Positions 10,797 to 21,620 of a DNA stretch of 64,000 bases are shown one piece after another (position 1 is the stretch's first letter; every line of letters begins with the position of its first letter). Source of the DNA: Roridomyces roridus. Its lineage: Eukaryota > Basidiomycota > Agaricomycetes > Agaricales > Mycenaceae. The notes under the pieces are model-generated. The model was given only the letters and a program-made list of their open reading frames with translations, made no database searches and was not told the DNA's origin. The position numbers and the translations under genes are program-made. The stretch lies in contig JARKIF010000012.1 of the NCBI GenBank assembly GCA_029378245.1, positions 682,001 to 746,000 of the forward strand, given 5' to 3'.

Positions 10797-12050
10797 CTAC
10801 CATCCAGGCGGATCTTCCTCCAGTTCCGTGCCAAAAATCCTAACCACCTCGTATCCGCCCACACACGTCTGCATCCTGAGAGCCATCCCATCCTGTGCGA
10901 GCGCGCGAAACGTCTCCATCGACGCCTCCCCGGGCGATGCCCTTAGCAGTAGATTAAGGGATTCAAACCGCTGCGTTCGAAGGACATTAAAAAACGGATG
11001 GAATATGAGTTCAGAATCATCGGCGCTTGCACCACGGACGTCTACCTCCAGGTGTTTGAGCCCAGGGAGGATGTTCGCCGGGAGGAGCGCTTGGATTTCG
11101 TTGGTGAAGGTTTTGAACCCGCCGACAACGAGTTTGAGGTGCACGAGCGAGGCGCTGAAGGGTAGGTTGGTCAGGTATCCTTGTAGCACGTCGGCATTGC
11201 TCTGTGCCACGGTGCTGAGCGTGAGGGAAGATAGCCCGCGCCCCTCGAGCCATGCGCGGATCTTGGATGGAATAAGGTAGTAGAACGCGTAGACCTCCTC
11301 GATATGGAGGGTCTCCAGCTGCGGAAGAATGAGCTCTGGAGCGAGCATAATGCTGTGCGCGGTGAGTGTGAGTGACCGGAGGTGGTGGAGGGTATAGGTC
11401 GAGGGGGAGACGGTAGTGGAGAATGCGATACGGAGGTTGACGAGGGCTGGGCAGCGGGCTATTGGGTTGGCGCTCCCCTTGAAAGGATAGGGATGAAAAT
11501 GCAAAGTCGTCAATTGCGCCCAAGGCAGATGGACTGAATGGAATTCGAGGGCAGATATCCGGGCTTCACGCAGCATCGGGGCATCTCCAATCACGATACG
11601 CTCGGCGGCGGTGTCGCGGGAGCCCGGCCAAATCGAGAGTCGTTCGAGGACCGGGAACGGCCCTCTCACACGGCTGAACACGCTACGTGGAAGGCGAAGG
11701 TGGATCGCCCGCAATCTGTGTGCTTGTATCATGATGAGCTCTAGCAATTGGGTGGCCTTTTCGGTGTGGACCGAGTTGAGGGTGACGTCCAAAAGACGAT
11801 CTCCCGTGCGTGAAAGCCAGAGTTTGAGTAGTTCGACAGATCCTGTGGTAAAGTGGATGGAGGTCCACAGATCCGGCGTATCCAAGCACACATCTCTCCA
11901 TCGGCGACATATGTGAGTGAGGAGGAGAGGCGCTTCTCGCGGGGAGGGTTTTGCAAGGTATGCACCGTGGTATTGGAGACAGAGCTTGAATATGACTGTA
12001 CAGAGCTCTGTGGGCAAGCGCAGGGCGACAGCCATCGAGTGGGGAAACAA
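10797..12050 (-). CDS. F-box/LRR-like protein, single exon, about 417 aa
   Basis: One uninterrupted frame begins MFPHSMAVALRLPTELC. Residues 10-60 form an F-box-like module (LRLPTELCTVIFKLC ... LLTHICRRWRDVCLDTPDLW), with the HICRRWR...TPxLW signature common in Agaricomycete F-box-like proteins. The rest is a leucine-rich solenoid (LTTLHFHPYPFKG, LRSLTLTAHS, LETLHIEEVYAF, LVHLKLVVGGF, LKHLEVDVRG). The C-terminus (RIFGTELEEDPPGW) is polar. By family it would recruit a target to an SCF ubiquitin ligase; the target cannot be told from sequence. Its start lies only 92 bp from the SFM1 start, in divergent orientation, so the two probably share a promoter region. A second in-frame Met at codon 6 is an alternative start. 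Confidence 0.8.
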   Translation of the reverse strand: MFPHSMAVALRLPTELCTVIFKLCLQYHGAYLAKPSPREAPLLLTHICRRWRDVCLDTPDLWTSIHFTTGSVELLKLWLSRTGDRLLDVTLNSVHTEKATQLLELIMIQAHRLRAIHLRLPRSVFSRVRGPFPVLERLSIWPGSRDTAAERIVIGDAPMLREARISALEFHSVHLPWAQLTTLHFHPYPFKGSANPIARCPALVNLRIAFSTTVSPSTYTLHHLRSLTLTAHSIMLAPELILPQLETLHIEEVYAFYYLIPSKIRAWLEGRGLSSLTLSTVAQSNADVLQGYLTNLPFSASLVHLKLVVGGFKTFTNEIQALLPANILPGLKHLEVDVRGASADDSELIFHPFFNVLRTQRFESLNLLLRASPGEASMETFRALAQDGMALRMQTCVGGYEVVRIFGTELEEDPPGW

Positions 12051-12142
12051 TGACGGAGCAATACGATGGCGGTCTTAGACAAGAACGTTGCGGTGACAAG
12101 TCATCAAAATGCCATCGCTCGTTTTTGGCTTCCTCCACCACC

Positions 12143-13184
12143 ATGGGATTCGTCTACGTGATCGGTGAGGCCCATGCGTCTCCCGAAGGCCTCTTAGGCC
12201 AACTTTAACATCTACAGAGCACATGGAAGACGACGATGACACGGCGAAAGCTATCCCGCCATGGGTCGAGCTAGAGTATGCGGTTCGTGCCACCATCCCA
12301 GCCATCGTCCTGACTCTGTACATCCGACCAGCACATGCGCACACTCGCAGGCCCCAGCGCGACCATCAACTTTACGAGTCTCTCCGCTGCCTCTCGCACG
12401 TCCTTGTCTGGCGTCTTTACCCCCAACTCGTCTTTGGCGGAAGCCAGGTGCCACCAGGAGGGTGTTTTGGATCTTATGAAGGCACAGTCGTTGGATAAGG
12501 AGAAAATCTGCTTGCTCGATCCTAAAGCGGAGCTGCCGCTTTCTCCGGAGGATGGCGATGGGCGATTTGAGTGGTTTCTGTTCGGGGTGCGTGGTGTCTT
12601 CCTCTTTCTTCTTTCCGCACTCTCTCATCTACTGTATTAAGGGCATCCTCGGTACGTTGTAGACTTTTTTAAGTACGCGTCCCCTCACTCACTTGAGCCG
12701 GGCACTGCAGGCGATGACCCGCCGCGCGACCGTACCTCCGAGCTTCGCGTCATGGGATTCCCGACACGACACCTCGGGCCTGTGCAGATGACGACAGACA
12801 CCGCGCTGGGAGTTACCAAGCTCGTCGTCGAGGATAAAAGTGCGTCTTGCCTCTGCCGTCCGTCCTGCCCTTCTGCTGACGTCAAGTTACAAATTTCAGT
12901 CCCACTCGACGAGATACCCTACGTCGTATGTTCCCGCGCTTTCCACTTCCCGCGCCTCCTTCGTTGACGATCTCCTCGCCTGTAGAACCTCCCTACGATC
13001 ACCTTCAATGCAAAAGAAAGCGTGGAGATGCCTTTCCGTACGTCTCTCCTCACCTCTTACTTGCAGAGATCGGACTCTGACTCGGCGCTTAGGCTACATC
13101 GCAAAATCCAACGGAGAGCCTCAGCTTCCTCCTGGCATGCGCGAGCTCCTCCATGAGGATTTGAATAAAAGCTTCGACTTTTGA
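12143..13184 (+). CDS. SFM1: SPOUT protein-arginine methyltransferase SFM1 (DUF431)
   Basis: SFM1 methylates an arginine of ribosomal protein uS3 (Rps3) in yeast; it is a SPOUT-fold, SAM-dependent enzyme. The gene has a tiny 22-nt first exon (12143-12164, MGFVYVI). It is followed by exons starting at 12218 (EHMEDDDDTAKAIPPW) and 12332 (HMRTLAGPSATINF). Four more short introns follow. The family core is intact: ICLLDPKAELPL, FLFGGILGDDPPRDRTSELR and HLGPVQMTTDTA, which build the SAM-binding knot. The end is MPFRYIAKSNGEPQLPPGM and a short tail. The length is normal for the family. The upstream F-box-like gene is divergent, 92 bp away. A broken inverted copy of its 5' end is found at 5130-5315. 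Confidence 0.92.
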
Positions 13185-13772
13185 GAACAAAATGTAAAAA
13201 TGTATCTACACTCAGATCGATTATTCTTGAATCGGCTGGTTACACCTCGGCGCCCTGGCCGCTTGATCTTTACCCTCTGGCCAGCTTCCCTGCTACAGGT
13301 GCGTGATCTGATTTCGAGGCTGCAGCCGTCGACGCGAGAGGTGTGTCTACCCTGCTTTCTTATTGATTGATACGTTCAAGCAGTAACTCCAAAGAAATCA
13401 CGCAGTCCGTTCAGCCACAAGCCACGTTGGAAAGACGAAATTATTACGAGAGGCGGCCAGTCGGTGTCTCCGCCACCGACACGCATTCTACTCGCGAGAT
13501 TGTTGCTCAAGCTCGGTGATGCTTTGACTTTTTTGGTTTTCGATGCCAAGCTGCGAGTCATGTCCGGACTTCGAACTTCCAAATTCACCTTGTGACCTGC
13601 CAGGAAGCAATGGTTGGTACCACATGTTACCCTCCAAGAAGGATGCAAGACAGACTTGACTTCTTTGGAGTCGGGCGCTTTAAGAGTGCCACCCGCGACA
13701 TTCTGGCGTACGGTGTTAAATAGCACAAAGATGGAATCGGATGGGTGTCTTCCAGTGCTCCCTCAAATTCAA
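13185..13772. other. Intergenic, SFM1 3' flank and esterase promoter
   Basis: No coding evidence. The minus frames here are isolated, without motifs. The AT-rich part just after 13185 likely holds the SFM1 3' untranslated region. The last few hundred bases should carry the promoter of the esterase, but I see no clear TATA box. Confidence 0.4.
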
Positions 13773-14848
13773 ATGCAGTTCCTATTACAAGCCGTCTTGT
13801 TGTCCCTTTCCGGGCTTGCGTTCGCGCAGAGTGCGATTTACGGACAATGTACGTGGAATAGACGACATGGATTCTGGCCAAATTTTTGATGGTTCGTTCG
13901 TCCAGGTGGTGGGATAGGGTGGACCGGCGGTACGACATTCCTCAGATTCTTAGTCGGCTTGAGTTTGATTTCTTGCAGCCACTACTTGCGTCTCCGGAAC
14001 GACGTGTCAGGTTTTGAACTCCTACTACTCTCAGGTCTGTGTTGGATATCTGTTTCAACGCGATGAGTCAAACGACTCTGTTAGTGCCTCCCCGGCGCCG
14101 TCACTACGCCAACCAGCCCACCCACGACCACGACGGGGACCACGACTTCAAGCGCACCGTCGTCGACCGCCACTGGGCTCAACATCCGTCTCCTTCCTCT
14201 CGGAGACTCGATCACCTTCGGGCTCACCAGCACGGACGGAAATGGCTACCGTAACACACTCCACAACCTCCTCTCGCCCGGAAACACGGTCGATTTCATT
14301 GGGTCGCTCAAGGCGGGAACGATGGCGGACAATGACAACGAGGGTCACTCTGGGTTCACCATCACCCAGATTGCGGGCACCGCGAGCAACGCCCTGGCGC
14401 TCCCAGCGCGTCCCAACGTGAGATATGTACTCCTAGATGCCACCACAGACACTTAATACTCTTGCAGGTTGTCCTCCTCCTCGCCGGGACGAACGACATG
14501 GCGCAAGGAATCACCTCCAGCGCCCCAACCAACCTCCAAAACCTCATCAACCAAATCTTTACTGCATGCCCCGACGCCACGCTCGTTGTAGCCAACCTCC
14601 CCGCATTGCCCCTCGCGCAAGCAGCCGTCAACACCTACAACACCCAGGTAGCGTCCATCGTCAGCACTCAAGCAGCCGCTGGCAAACATATCCTGCTCGC
14701 GGATATGGCTTCGGTCATTATGGCCTCCGACTTGACTGACGGCGTCCACCCTACCAATGCTGGGTATGTCAAGATGGGGAATGCTTGGTTCCCTGTGATC
14801 CAGCAGGCCATTGCAAAGGGGTGGATTAAGGCTCCCGTGAATGTGTAA
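13773..14848 (+). CDS. CBM1-containing acetyl xylan esterase, family CE3 (SGNH hydrolase)
   Basis: A secreted enzyme that removes acetyl groups from xylan. The start at 13773 gives a signal peptide (MQFLLQAVLLSLSGLAFAQ). Exons 13773-13848, 13906-13929, 13979-14034 and onward rebuild a CBM1 cellulose-binding module (SAIYGQCGGIGWTGATTC ... CQVLNSYYSQCL) with its conserved cysteines. A Thr/Ser/Pro linker follows. The catalytic domain has SGNH blocks: LLPLGDSITFG (nucleophile Ser), the EGHSG motif, VVLLLAGTNDM (Asn) and DGVHPTNAGY (Asp and His). The CBM sits at the N-terminus. The downstream neighbour, convergent 54 bp away, also encodes a secreted protein. Family assignment rests on the RLLPLGDSIT...NGYRN and DND/EGH pattern of CE3; a generic GDSL esterase is the alternative. 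Confidence 0.88.
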
Positions 14849-14902
14849 TATTAAGTACAGAATTCGGATTTTTGTATAGTATTTGGAGTGGAATGGAATG
14901 CT

Positions 14903-15478
14903 CTACGAGATCGTTGTCTGGCAATTATCCGCTACCGCCTGCTGTACACTCGGCAGCGCAGCCACAATCGACGCATTCGCGCTTTGCACCGCAGCCGTTG
15001 TATTGGCGTCAAAGCTATCCGAGTGCATCAGTTTTTCCCTCATCAAAACTTGAAGAGAACCCAACATACTCAAAAATGTTGTTCAAGAACCCCTGCGCTG
15101 CCTGCAGCCCGGAAAAGATTGTCTGGAACGAATCTGCCGGCGCAGGGGGCTCGCCGTCCAAAAGACTGAGTGAGATCTGCTCCGTGCCATTGTTCGCATC
15201 AAGTAGGGCGAGCTGCGCTTGCAATAAATTGCGGGCACTGCCAATGTCGTTCGCAGTGTTGATCGGACCGAGCGCAAACTGCGCCGAGGTGATGGCTTCG
15301 ATGGCGGCTACGTTTGCTTTGCTGCATGAAGGGGCGAGGACCGCGCGCTTGTGAAGGGGAGCTGCGAATGCGTTGGGTGGAACAAGTTGGGGGACACTTG
15401 GAGAGAGAGATCAAACCGACCTGCCCAGACGTGGAGCATGCACAGAAGAGAGACGAGAGTGAAGAAAACGCGAGGCAT
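14903..15478 (-). CDS. Small secreted protein, uncharacterised, about 155 aa
   Basis: The start at 15478 gives a signal peptide (MPRVFFTLVSLLCMLHVWA). A GTCGGT...CGCAG intron follows, then a mature chain starting APLHKRAVLAP, where KR looks like a Kex2 cleavage site. A second intron (GTATGT...GGATAG) splits the codon between NNIF and DANTTAAVQ. Ignoring it would cause an early stop, so the exon joining matters. The protein ends VADNCQTTIS. The body is mostly helical, Ala/Leu/Gln rich, with only two or three cysteines after the signal. I do not recognise the family. A good TATA box lies 75 nt upstream of the ATG, which suggests strong regulated expression. It is convergent with the CE3 esterase. 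Confidence 0.7.
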
Positions 15479-15552
15479 TTGGAAAACACTTCAAGTGTGG
15501 ACACCAGGTCGGAACGGAAGAGAATGAGGTTGGAAGTAGAGAAAGGAGCGAG

Positions 15553-15560
15553 TTTTATAG
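15553..15560 (-). promoter_or_regulatory. TATA box of the small secreted protein gene
   Basis: CTATAAAA on the minus strand, 75-82 nt before the ATG at 15478. Position and sequence suit a core promoter. Confidence 0.6.
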
Positions 15561-15788
15561 CAAAGAGTTGATTGGATAAGATACGCTTCATATCGGGGCT
15601 GCCTACAACCGATATCAAGCCTATAAAATTGGCCCTCTTTCGCATGTAGATCACACACTGTGCTACATTTATGCGGGGATCGAATGGAATTAACAGGCGT
15701 GTCTGGCTGAACGCTGTACTTCGGTCGCGATGAGAACACGGATGAAGCGATGCAACCTGTTCCGGGCCCAAAACAACACAGATCTGAA

Positions 15789-16726
15789 TCAGTAAGAGCC
15801 TGCAGCTACTTCCACACTCTGCATAATCGCAGCCCCCGATGACCTGCGCGCAAGTCAACACAAGAATAACAAGCAAGCAGAAAATTCAAGCTTACGTTCC
15901 AATCCGTTCAGCCCCAACCTTGAACATCTCGACACACTTCTCAAAACTACGAATCCCGGCCGACGCCTTGACCTTGACGCCACTTTTGTAATGCACCGTC
16001 TTGCGCATCAACAAGACATCCGCAACACTCGCCCCACCGCCCGAGAATCCCGTGCACGTCTTGACAAACGCGGCTCCGGCCTCTGCCGCCATGAATGAGC
16101 CAGCGATCTTCTCTTCGTCGTTCAAGAAGACGGTTTCGAGGATGACTTTCACGGGAGTCCCCGCAGCCGCCTCGACGACTGCACGGATGTCGGATTGCAC
16201 GAGTGTGTAGTCGCCACTTTTGAGAGCGCCGATGTTGATGACCATGTCAATCTCCTTGGCGCCGTTTTTTATCGCATCTTGGGCTTCGCTGTAAGGTATC
16301 TGTTAGTCGGGAGCAGAGGAAACGGGCGACAATTACTGACAATGCTTTGACTGCTGTCGTACCCGCACCGAGAGGAAACCCGATAACGGCGCAAGGAATT
16401 GAACCGCTTCCCTCCAGTCTTCGCGCAACCTGCGGGATATTGGCGCCATTTACACAGCATGACTATAAAAGTTCTCAGAGTCCCGCCACTTTCACTTTCA
16501 CGAAGTTAAGCCGCACCTTGAACTTGTATCGGATAGCTTGATCGCAAAGCTCGTCAATCTGAGCCGGCGTCGACTCGGGCTTGAGGAGCGTATGGTCGAT
16601 TGCGAGGGCAAACTGCGCATCGGGGGAAGTGATCGATGAGAATTCGTTTGGTGGCAGTGTGAACGCGTCGTCGGCTAGTACTTGTTGGATCTTGGCCTTG
16701 ACACGGAGAGACAGGTCTGAGTCCAT
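15789..16726 (-). CDS. Deoxyribose-phosphate aldolase (DERA)
   Basis: Cleaves 2-deoxyribose-5-phosphate to acetaldehyde and glyceraldehyde-3-phosphate, in deoxynucleoside breakdown in the cytosol. The start MDSDLSLRVK at 16726 is chosen because family homology begins just after it (FALAIDHTLLKPESTPAQI). Introns join CVNGANIP-like, GFPLGAG and EIDMVINIGALKSGD segments. The Schiff-base lysine lies in KVKASAGIRS, and the second active lysine in FVKTCTGFS, where most relatives have KTSTGFS. A stop follows GAERIGT at 15892, but a GTAAGC donor there leads to a last exon at 15789-15843 (SSGAAIMQSVEVAAGSY), which completes the usual C-terminus. Enzyme length and all active-site lysines look intact. 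The gene shows no obvious operon-like or cluster context. Confidence 0.9.
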
Positions 16727-16882
16727 TTGAGAAAACCGAGGGATGAGGTGGATGGGAAGAAGGAAGCAAGGTGTCAAAGAAGCCGCATGATCTGCGTTGA
16801 TGGAAAGCCGGCAGCATTGATAGGAGTATTTTTTATTTGTACAAAAGTTCAACTGCATAATTTCTGAGCATTCTCTCGTCCA

Positions 16883-19579
16883 TTAAATCATCGGATCCGC
16901 CTCTTTCGCCCGAATCCACATCCCATCCTTGAAACCCACATTCAGATCTTTTTTCACTGCGACTGGGAGAGAAAAAAGACTCACCTGGGTGTACATAGTA
17001 AGATGGAGCGCCGGACGGAATCTATCCTTGCCCTTGCGCCCCGGCAAATTCTTCCAATCCTTCGGCGGCCGCGCCTCAGGGGCGAATCCCTCCTCGTCCA
17101 ACGTGAACGAAGAGAAGGCTTGTAACAGCCGGACGAGCATAAAGGACATTTCGTTGTACGCAAACTGGGGGTGGTTAGTGTCTAATTAGGTTCGTGGCTC
17201 CGGAATAATACCTGTTCTAGAGCAGGGTTTCAGTTCCATTTCAATGCGAGCAGAAGAAAAGGTACTCACGGCCTAAACAAATTCTGGGCCCGGCGTTGAA
17301 TCTGGGTGAAAGATTCGGCGACATGTTTCTCATGCAGATTGTGACTGAGGACTCACGGAAGGAATTGGAAGGGGTTCGGGAGGAGATACTTCTTCAACCT
17401 CTCATCGAGGAACCTCTCCGGTGAGAACTCCTCAGCTGTGAACCGCATCAATCAACTTGACCCGGTGAAAGAACAAGAACGGACCATCAGGTCCCCAAAG
17501 CTCTTTGTTACGATGCATGAAGAATACACCGTACGGCGTTCTGTTCGTCGACCAGATCTCAGTCAAGGCAGACTAAAGGAAGAATGACCACGAACTTGCT
17601 TCCAGCCGGGATGTAGAGCGGTTTTTCGTTCGGATCGGGAGAAGGCCAGGTGGTGGAATGGATGCATTCCCTATTTTGAGGCAATTACCACCGGCACTGT
17701 CATGGCACACAGAACCATACCTGGTATTAAACGGACTGGAACCCAAATCAGGGCAAGTATCGAAATTGATAGTGAAACTCACACAGAAGGATACAATCTC
17801 ATCGATTCTTCCGAGGGCATGAGAATGAAACACCCATCTCCAGTCAAGTGACTGACCGTTGATCACAGCTCGGAGGAACTTGATATCTTTGATGTCTTCG
17901 TGTGTCGGCCGCCGAGTCGGGCCGACGTGCTCCAGAATTTCTTCGCGCAGTTTGGTGCATACATCGGGGTAAATCGACAGGCTGTGGTCGTGAGTTTGGT
18001 ACCAGAAGGATGGGAGGGAGAAGGAACGCACAAGTAGATGACGATGGTCATAACATGCATCGTGGTGTCTCGTCCGGCTGTTCGCTGTCAGATTGTCGGA
18101 AAACTCCATAAATAAGGACGGCACACCAAGCAGGATGTTGAGGCTGGGAAACGTTATTGAGATGCATCAAAAAAATCACAAAACTCACGTCTCGTCCTTC
18201 AACACTTTTGGGTCTGATGTCGACTGTAGCAAATCATCAAGAAGTGTCTCCGCCTCCACTTCGGCCGCCGCTTCCTTCTTCAACAACTCGGCAGTCCGTT
18301 TCTTCTCCACCGCCGCGCCAATTATGGGATCCAAATACGCGTTGACAATCTTCATCGGCGCCGCCGTCTTGTCGCGGAACATCTCAAACAACGGCCAGAC
18401 GAATCCCAAATGCTCGCGCTCCGCAACGTTGACCATAGCCTCGTTGAACGCCTCCACAAATTTGTTGGCCGTTTCCGCACGCGCGTCGTGCGACTGCGGC
18501 GGCGGAAACGCGACGTTGTGTGCGTAGGGAATGTTGGCCTTGAGACTGTCCACGCACACCCCAAAGAGAAATTCGGTCGCAGAGTCCATCGTGAACCGCC
18601 CGATTAGGTCCTTCGAAGCACTCTTGAATCAAATTGAATTGAAGGCTAACTGCAGAGACGCACCTGGAAGTTGACGGAATAGCCACCAGCGAAACGCTGC
18701 TTCATAATCGCAATGACATCGTCTGCGTGTTGGTCGAATATGTCAAAGTGGCTGATTTTGTCGCGGGCAAAGTATGGGCGTGTCATTCCGCGATGAAATT
18801 TCCACATTTCGCCTGTGGAGATTGTGAGTACCTCAAGGCCTATGGGATTCTACCACGCACCGTCGGAATTGAACACTCCAGACTTGGACGACAGTCAGTT
18901 GGGTTGAAATGAATAGACCAAGAAGGCACGCACTCCCAGTACACTGTCCATTCCATATTGGAAACGCTCCCCTTTGAAAAAATGAGCAGGTGTAAAACGA
19001 GTACACGAAAAAAGCACCTTTCACATAATTGCCAGAATCAGCCGCGAGTATCAGCTGAATGTGCTGAGGCCAGGTCTTCCGAACGTCTTCAGAATACTCA
19101 GCTATCACAGCGACAGACACTTACCGTGAACATTATATCCTGCCACAATACTCTGAAATTAACAACAGGGCTCCCCGTCGCATCGAGACACTCGGCCATC
19201 CCATCACCTGCAAATGCGCATGAGGTCCATCCGGCCACCCAAACACAAAAGACTCACCGGGATACCCAAACTTGCGATTCCAAGCCATCTGGGGCAAGAA
19301 CCCAACATTCCCAACTCCAAACGACGGCACAAGGGGCACGAAACGAGCGCCCAGCGACGCAGCCTCGGCGCGATGGCGAGCGTTCTTCCGCAAGTTCCGG
19401 TACACAAGGTACACCGGTAGGCTGGCGGATGCGAGAAGTAACGTTGCCCACACCGGCACTTTGGTCCCCGCGCGCCGGGATGCATAATGCACACCCAAAC
19501 CGACTAGGAGAGGGAGGCTGAATAGGCGGGGCAGCACCCGCGCCAGGAAGAGCACTCCCGGAGGCAGGATTTTCGACAT
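16883..19579 (-). CDS. Cytochrome P450, CYP63-like, complete, many introns
   Basis: ER-anchored haem monooxygenase of a family expanded in wood-decay and other Agaricomycetes. The start [20 protein letters not shown] at 19579 opens the usual proline-rich leader and membrane anchor. Key motifs rebuild cleanly across introns: [16 protein letters not shown] C-helix, I-helix AGRDTT (after a GTGTGC intron), ExxR as [15 protein letters not shown]-like region, and the haem loop [18 protein letters not shown] with its cysteine. The QQ of the haem loop depends on a 5-nt exon, AACAG at 17212-17216, between two ordinary introns. The C-terminus ends [10 protein letters not shown]. At least a dozen exons are needed. 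A partial paralog lies at 1-330. Substrate cannot be inferred; CYP63 members elsewhere oxidise alkanes, fatty acids and aromatic compounds. Confidence 0.85.
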
Positions 19580-19910
19580 GATGGATGAGGAGAAGCAGTT
19601 GCGCACCCACGCCGGTGTACGCGTTCTTACCCCAGCTTACCCCACACTGAGGTCTTTTCACATGTGTTGCTTGATGTCGAGGCAGATGACCGTACTAACA
19701 ACTGCAACCGAAAGATGCGCGCCCTGGCGCGGCGGCCGTGGAATATTTTTTCAATTTGAAAAGTACGTGCAAGCAGAAAAGAAAACTATTGAAGCGTTTT
19801 GAGGGGAGCCGTGTGCTTTTTGAGCAGTCAAGTATAGCGAGGGCCAGTGGGGAGAAATGGACAGATGTACCGGACGTGAGATCAGGACGGAGATGCAGTC
19901 CTGTCACCCG

Positions 19911-19937
19911 CCTCGGCCTCCTCGGCCTCCTCGGCCT
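19911..19937. repeat. 9-bp tandem repeat, three copies
   Basis: CCTCGGCCT repeated three times without interruption, inside or just beyond the decayed ankyrin gene. On the minus strand it reads as a run of Arg-Pro codons, not a plausible domain. Confidence 0.85.
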
Positions 19938-19942
19938 CCTTG

Positions 19943-20752
19943 GAGATCCCTTCGACGTACATACGCCACGATTGCTCTCCTTCATATCCGCCGCATCCGC
20001 CAGTCCTGACAGGAATGCCAGAACAGCCTCCATCGCACCCTCCTTGGCCCCAGATCGCATCAACATCCTCATCATCTCCCGAGGATGCGCGAGCCCTATC
20101 GCACTACAGAGCAAGGTCGCAGAGTGCGGCCCCCCAACACCAGCTTCCATTCAACGGTACGGCCACCTCCGCAAGCGCACCGCAAAACCGGGGGCTGTAC
20201 CATGGTGCCCAATGTGCTCGGGATCGTCGCCATGTCCGAGCAGCCACTGTACGAGTCGGATATCCCCATAAAAGGCTGCGAAGGGGGCGCCTTTTCTTGC
20301 CCGCTGCGAGTGAAGGTGCCGAGCAGGAGCTCCATGACGTGATAATGGTGCCCCGTAGCAGTCAGCTGGAAATGCTGATAGTCGTCCTCGGCCCACTTCG
20401 CCGGAGGGAGGGAGCTTGACGATGTCGGCATTGCCTGCCTCGCTGGCAGCGTGAAGTGGCGCGTCAAATGGACCTTTGGGTCATCGAATGAAGCGGGGAC
20501 CGTGAGTTTTCCACCAGGGAGGTCGCAGCCCAAAGCAGACTTTCGATTATGCGAGGGCAGGGAGTATCGTGTGGAGATGAAGGCAAACGCATTGAGAGAC
20601 GTGACAGGAAGAAGAGTAGCAATTTGGGAGGGATTGGGACAAAGCAGCCAGTCGATTAGCATTGTCTCATACAGAATGCATGGATTTTGAGTATGTCCGT
20701 AGGCGGGCTGCGGACCACTAATCTGCATGCCCGGTCGTGAAGTATCAAACAT
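19943..20752 (-). pseudogene. Decayed ankyrin-repeat gene, copy 1
   Basis: Fragments on the minus strand match, in order, the intact ankyrin gene at 49204-50199, but in shifting frames. Near 20580 the peptide LLPVTSLNAFAF corresponds to the F-box-like lead-in. Near 20250-20390 an ankyrin unit (GDIRLVQWLLGHGDDPEHIG) is readable. Near 20000-20110 the C-terminal block (GLAHPREMMRMLMRSGAKEG ... LSGLADAADM) corresponds to GLTHPQGE ... LTPLADAADK of the intact gene. No single exon structure joins these pieces without stops, so I call it a pseudogene. A heavily spliced live gene is less likely. Confidence 0.6.
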
Positions 20753-20782
20753 CGTCCATGCTGCGTGAAGTGAATGAGTTGG

Positions 20783-21620
20783 CTATCCGCACTCGATTCG
20801 GACACACTCACGCGGGAAAAATTCCTTCCTTACGTCCGGTATCGCCTTCTCCGTCTCCTCGGATATCTGCTCGACCCTCGCGAGCAGCTGGTCCCCAGTC
20901 ATTTCCGCCAATTCAGCCAACTTGTCCAAGTGCTGAAAAACGGAAATCGCGCTCTCCTTGCGCGCCCCATGCAGCACGAGAAAAGCCACGACGACCCTCC
21001 GCGGACGGTGGACCCCCTTCAAGCCAGCCAGGATGGAGGTTCATGACCACCTCAGCATTGGCCCCATGCATGAGAAAAAGCTTCACAGCTTCCAGCCGGC
21101 GCAGAGGCACCGCACACCCCCAGCGCAGCCCAGTGCCGCCACGCCGCTCTGCATCTGCACAGTGGGCCAGGAGCCATCGGGCCAACGACGACTTGTCCTG
21201 CGAGGTAGCAACGTGGAGTACGTTTGAGTTGGTGCCACCGAATCTCCGCGAGCAAGGTGAAGCTCCATGACGTGATAATGCTCTTTCGGCGCAGCAGTGG
21301 AAAGACTGGTAGTTGTCCGGCTCATAGCCCCAGCTCGCCGGGTTCTGCGTCAGAGGATCGGCGCCGGGACCGAGGAGCGTGACGATCTCGAGACTGCCGG
21401 CTTCCGCGGCGGCGTAGAGCGGGGTCTCCGACCAGGGCACTCCATCACGGTCTAGCTTGATAGAATAGGGTGGTGAAAGCAGTTTAATGGGTGGGCGGGA
21501 TGCTGCTGAGTTGGGCGCCTAGCTCTGAGTGATGCGACAGCCGGGCTCGAGGAGTTCGTAGAGACGAGAGGTCTGCGTCCAAGGATGAGATGGAGAGTAC
21601 AATCGGGCGAGTTAGACGGC
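20783..21620 (-). pseudogene. Decayed ankyrin-repeat gene, copy 2
   Basis: This lies directly upstream (minus sense) of copy 1 and shares its plan. At about 21520-21590 the peptide QTSRLYELLEPGCRITQS mirrors QTCHRLYTVLDPEFQARIT of the intact gene, then hits a stop. At 21390-21470 an IKLLSPPYSIKLDRDG...ETPLYAAAEAGS stretch follows. Ankyrin units continue (LHVATSQDKSSLARWLLAHC; LEAVKLFLMHGANAEV). At 20800-21000 the C-terminal block (FLVLHGARKESAISVFQHLD) matches the end of the intact gene in another frame. Stops and frame changes separate the pieces. The two adjacent copies suggest a tandem duplication before decay. Confidence 0.6.

Noticed and set aside
15030..15080. Stop in the small secreted protein after KTDALG
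   Set aside because: A canonical GTATGT donor and ATAG acceptor remove this stretch and join two good coding blocks in phase.
15892..15894. Stop codon after GAERIGT as the end of DERA
   Set aside because: A GTAAGC donor overlaps it, and the next exon supplies the family's usual C-terminus (SSGAAIMQ...).
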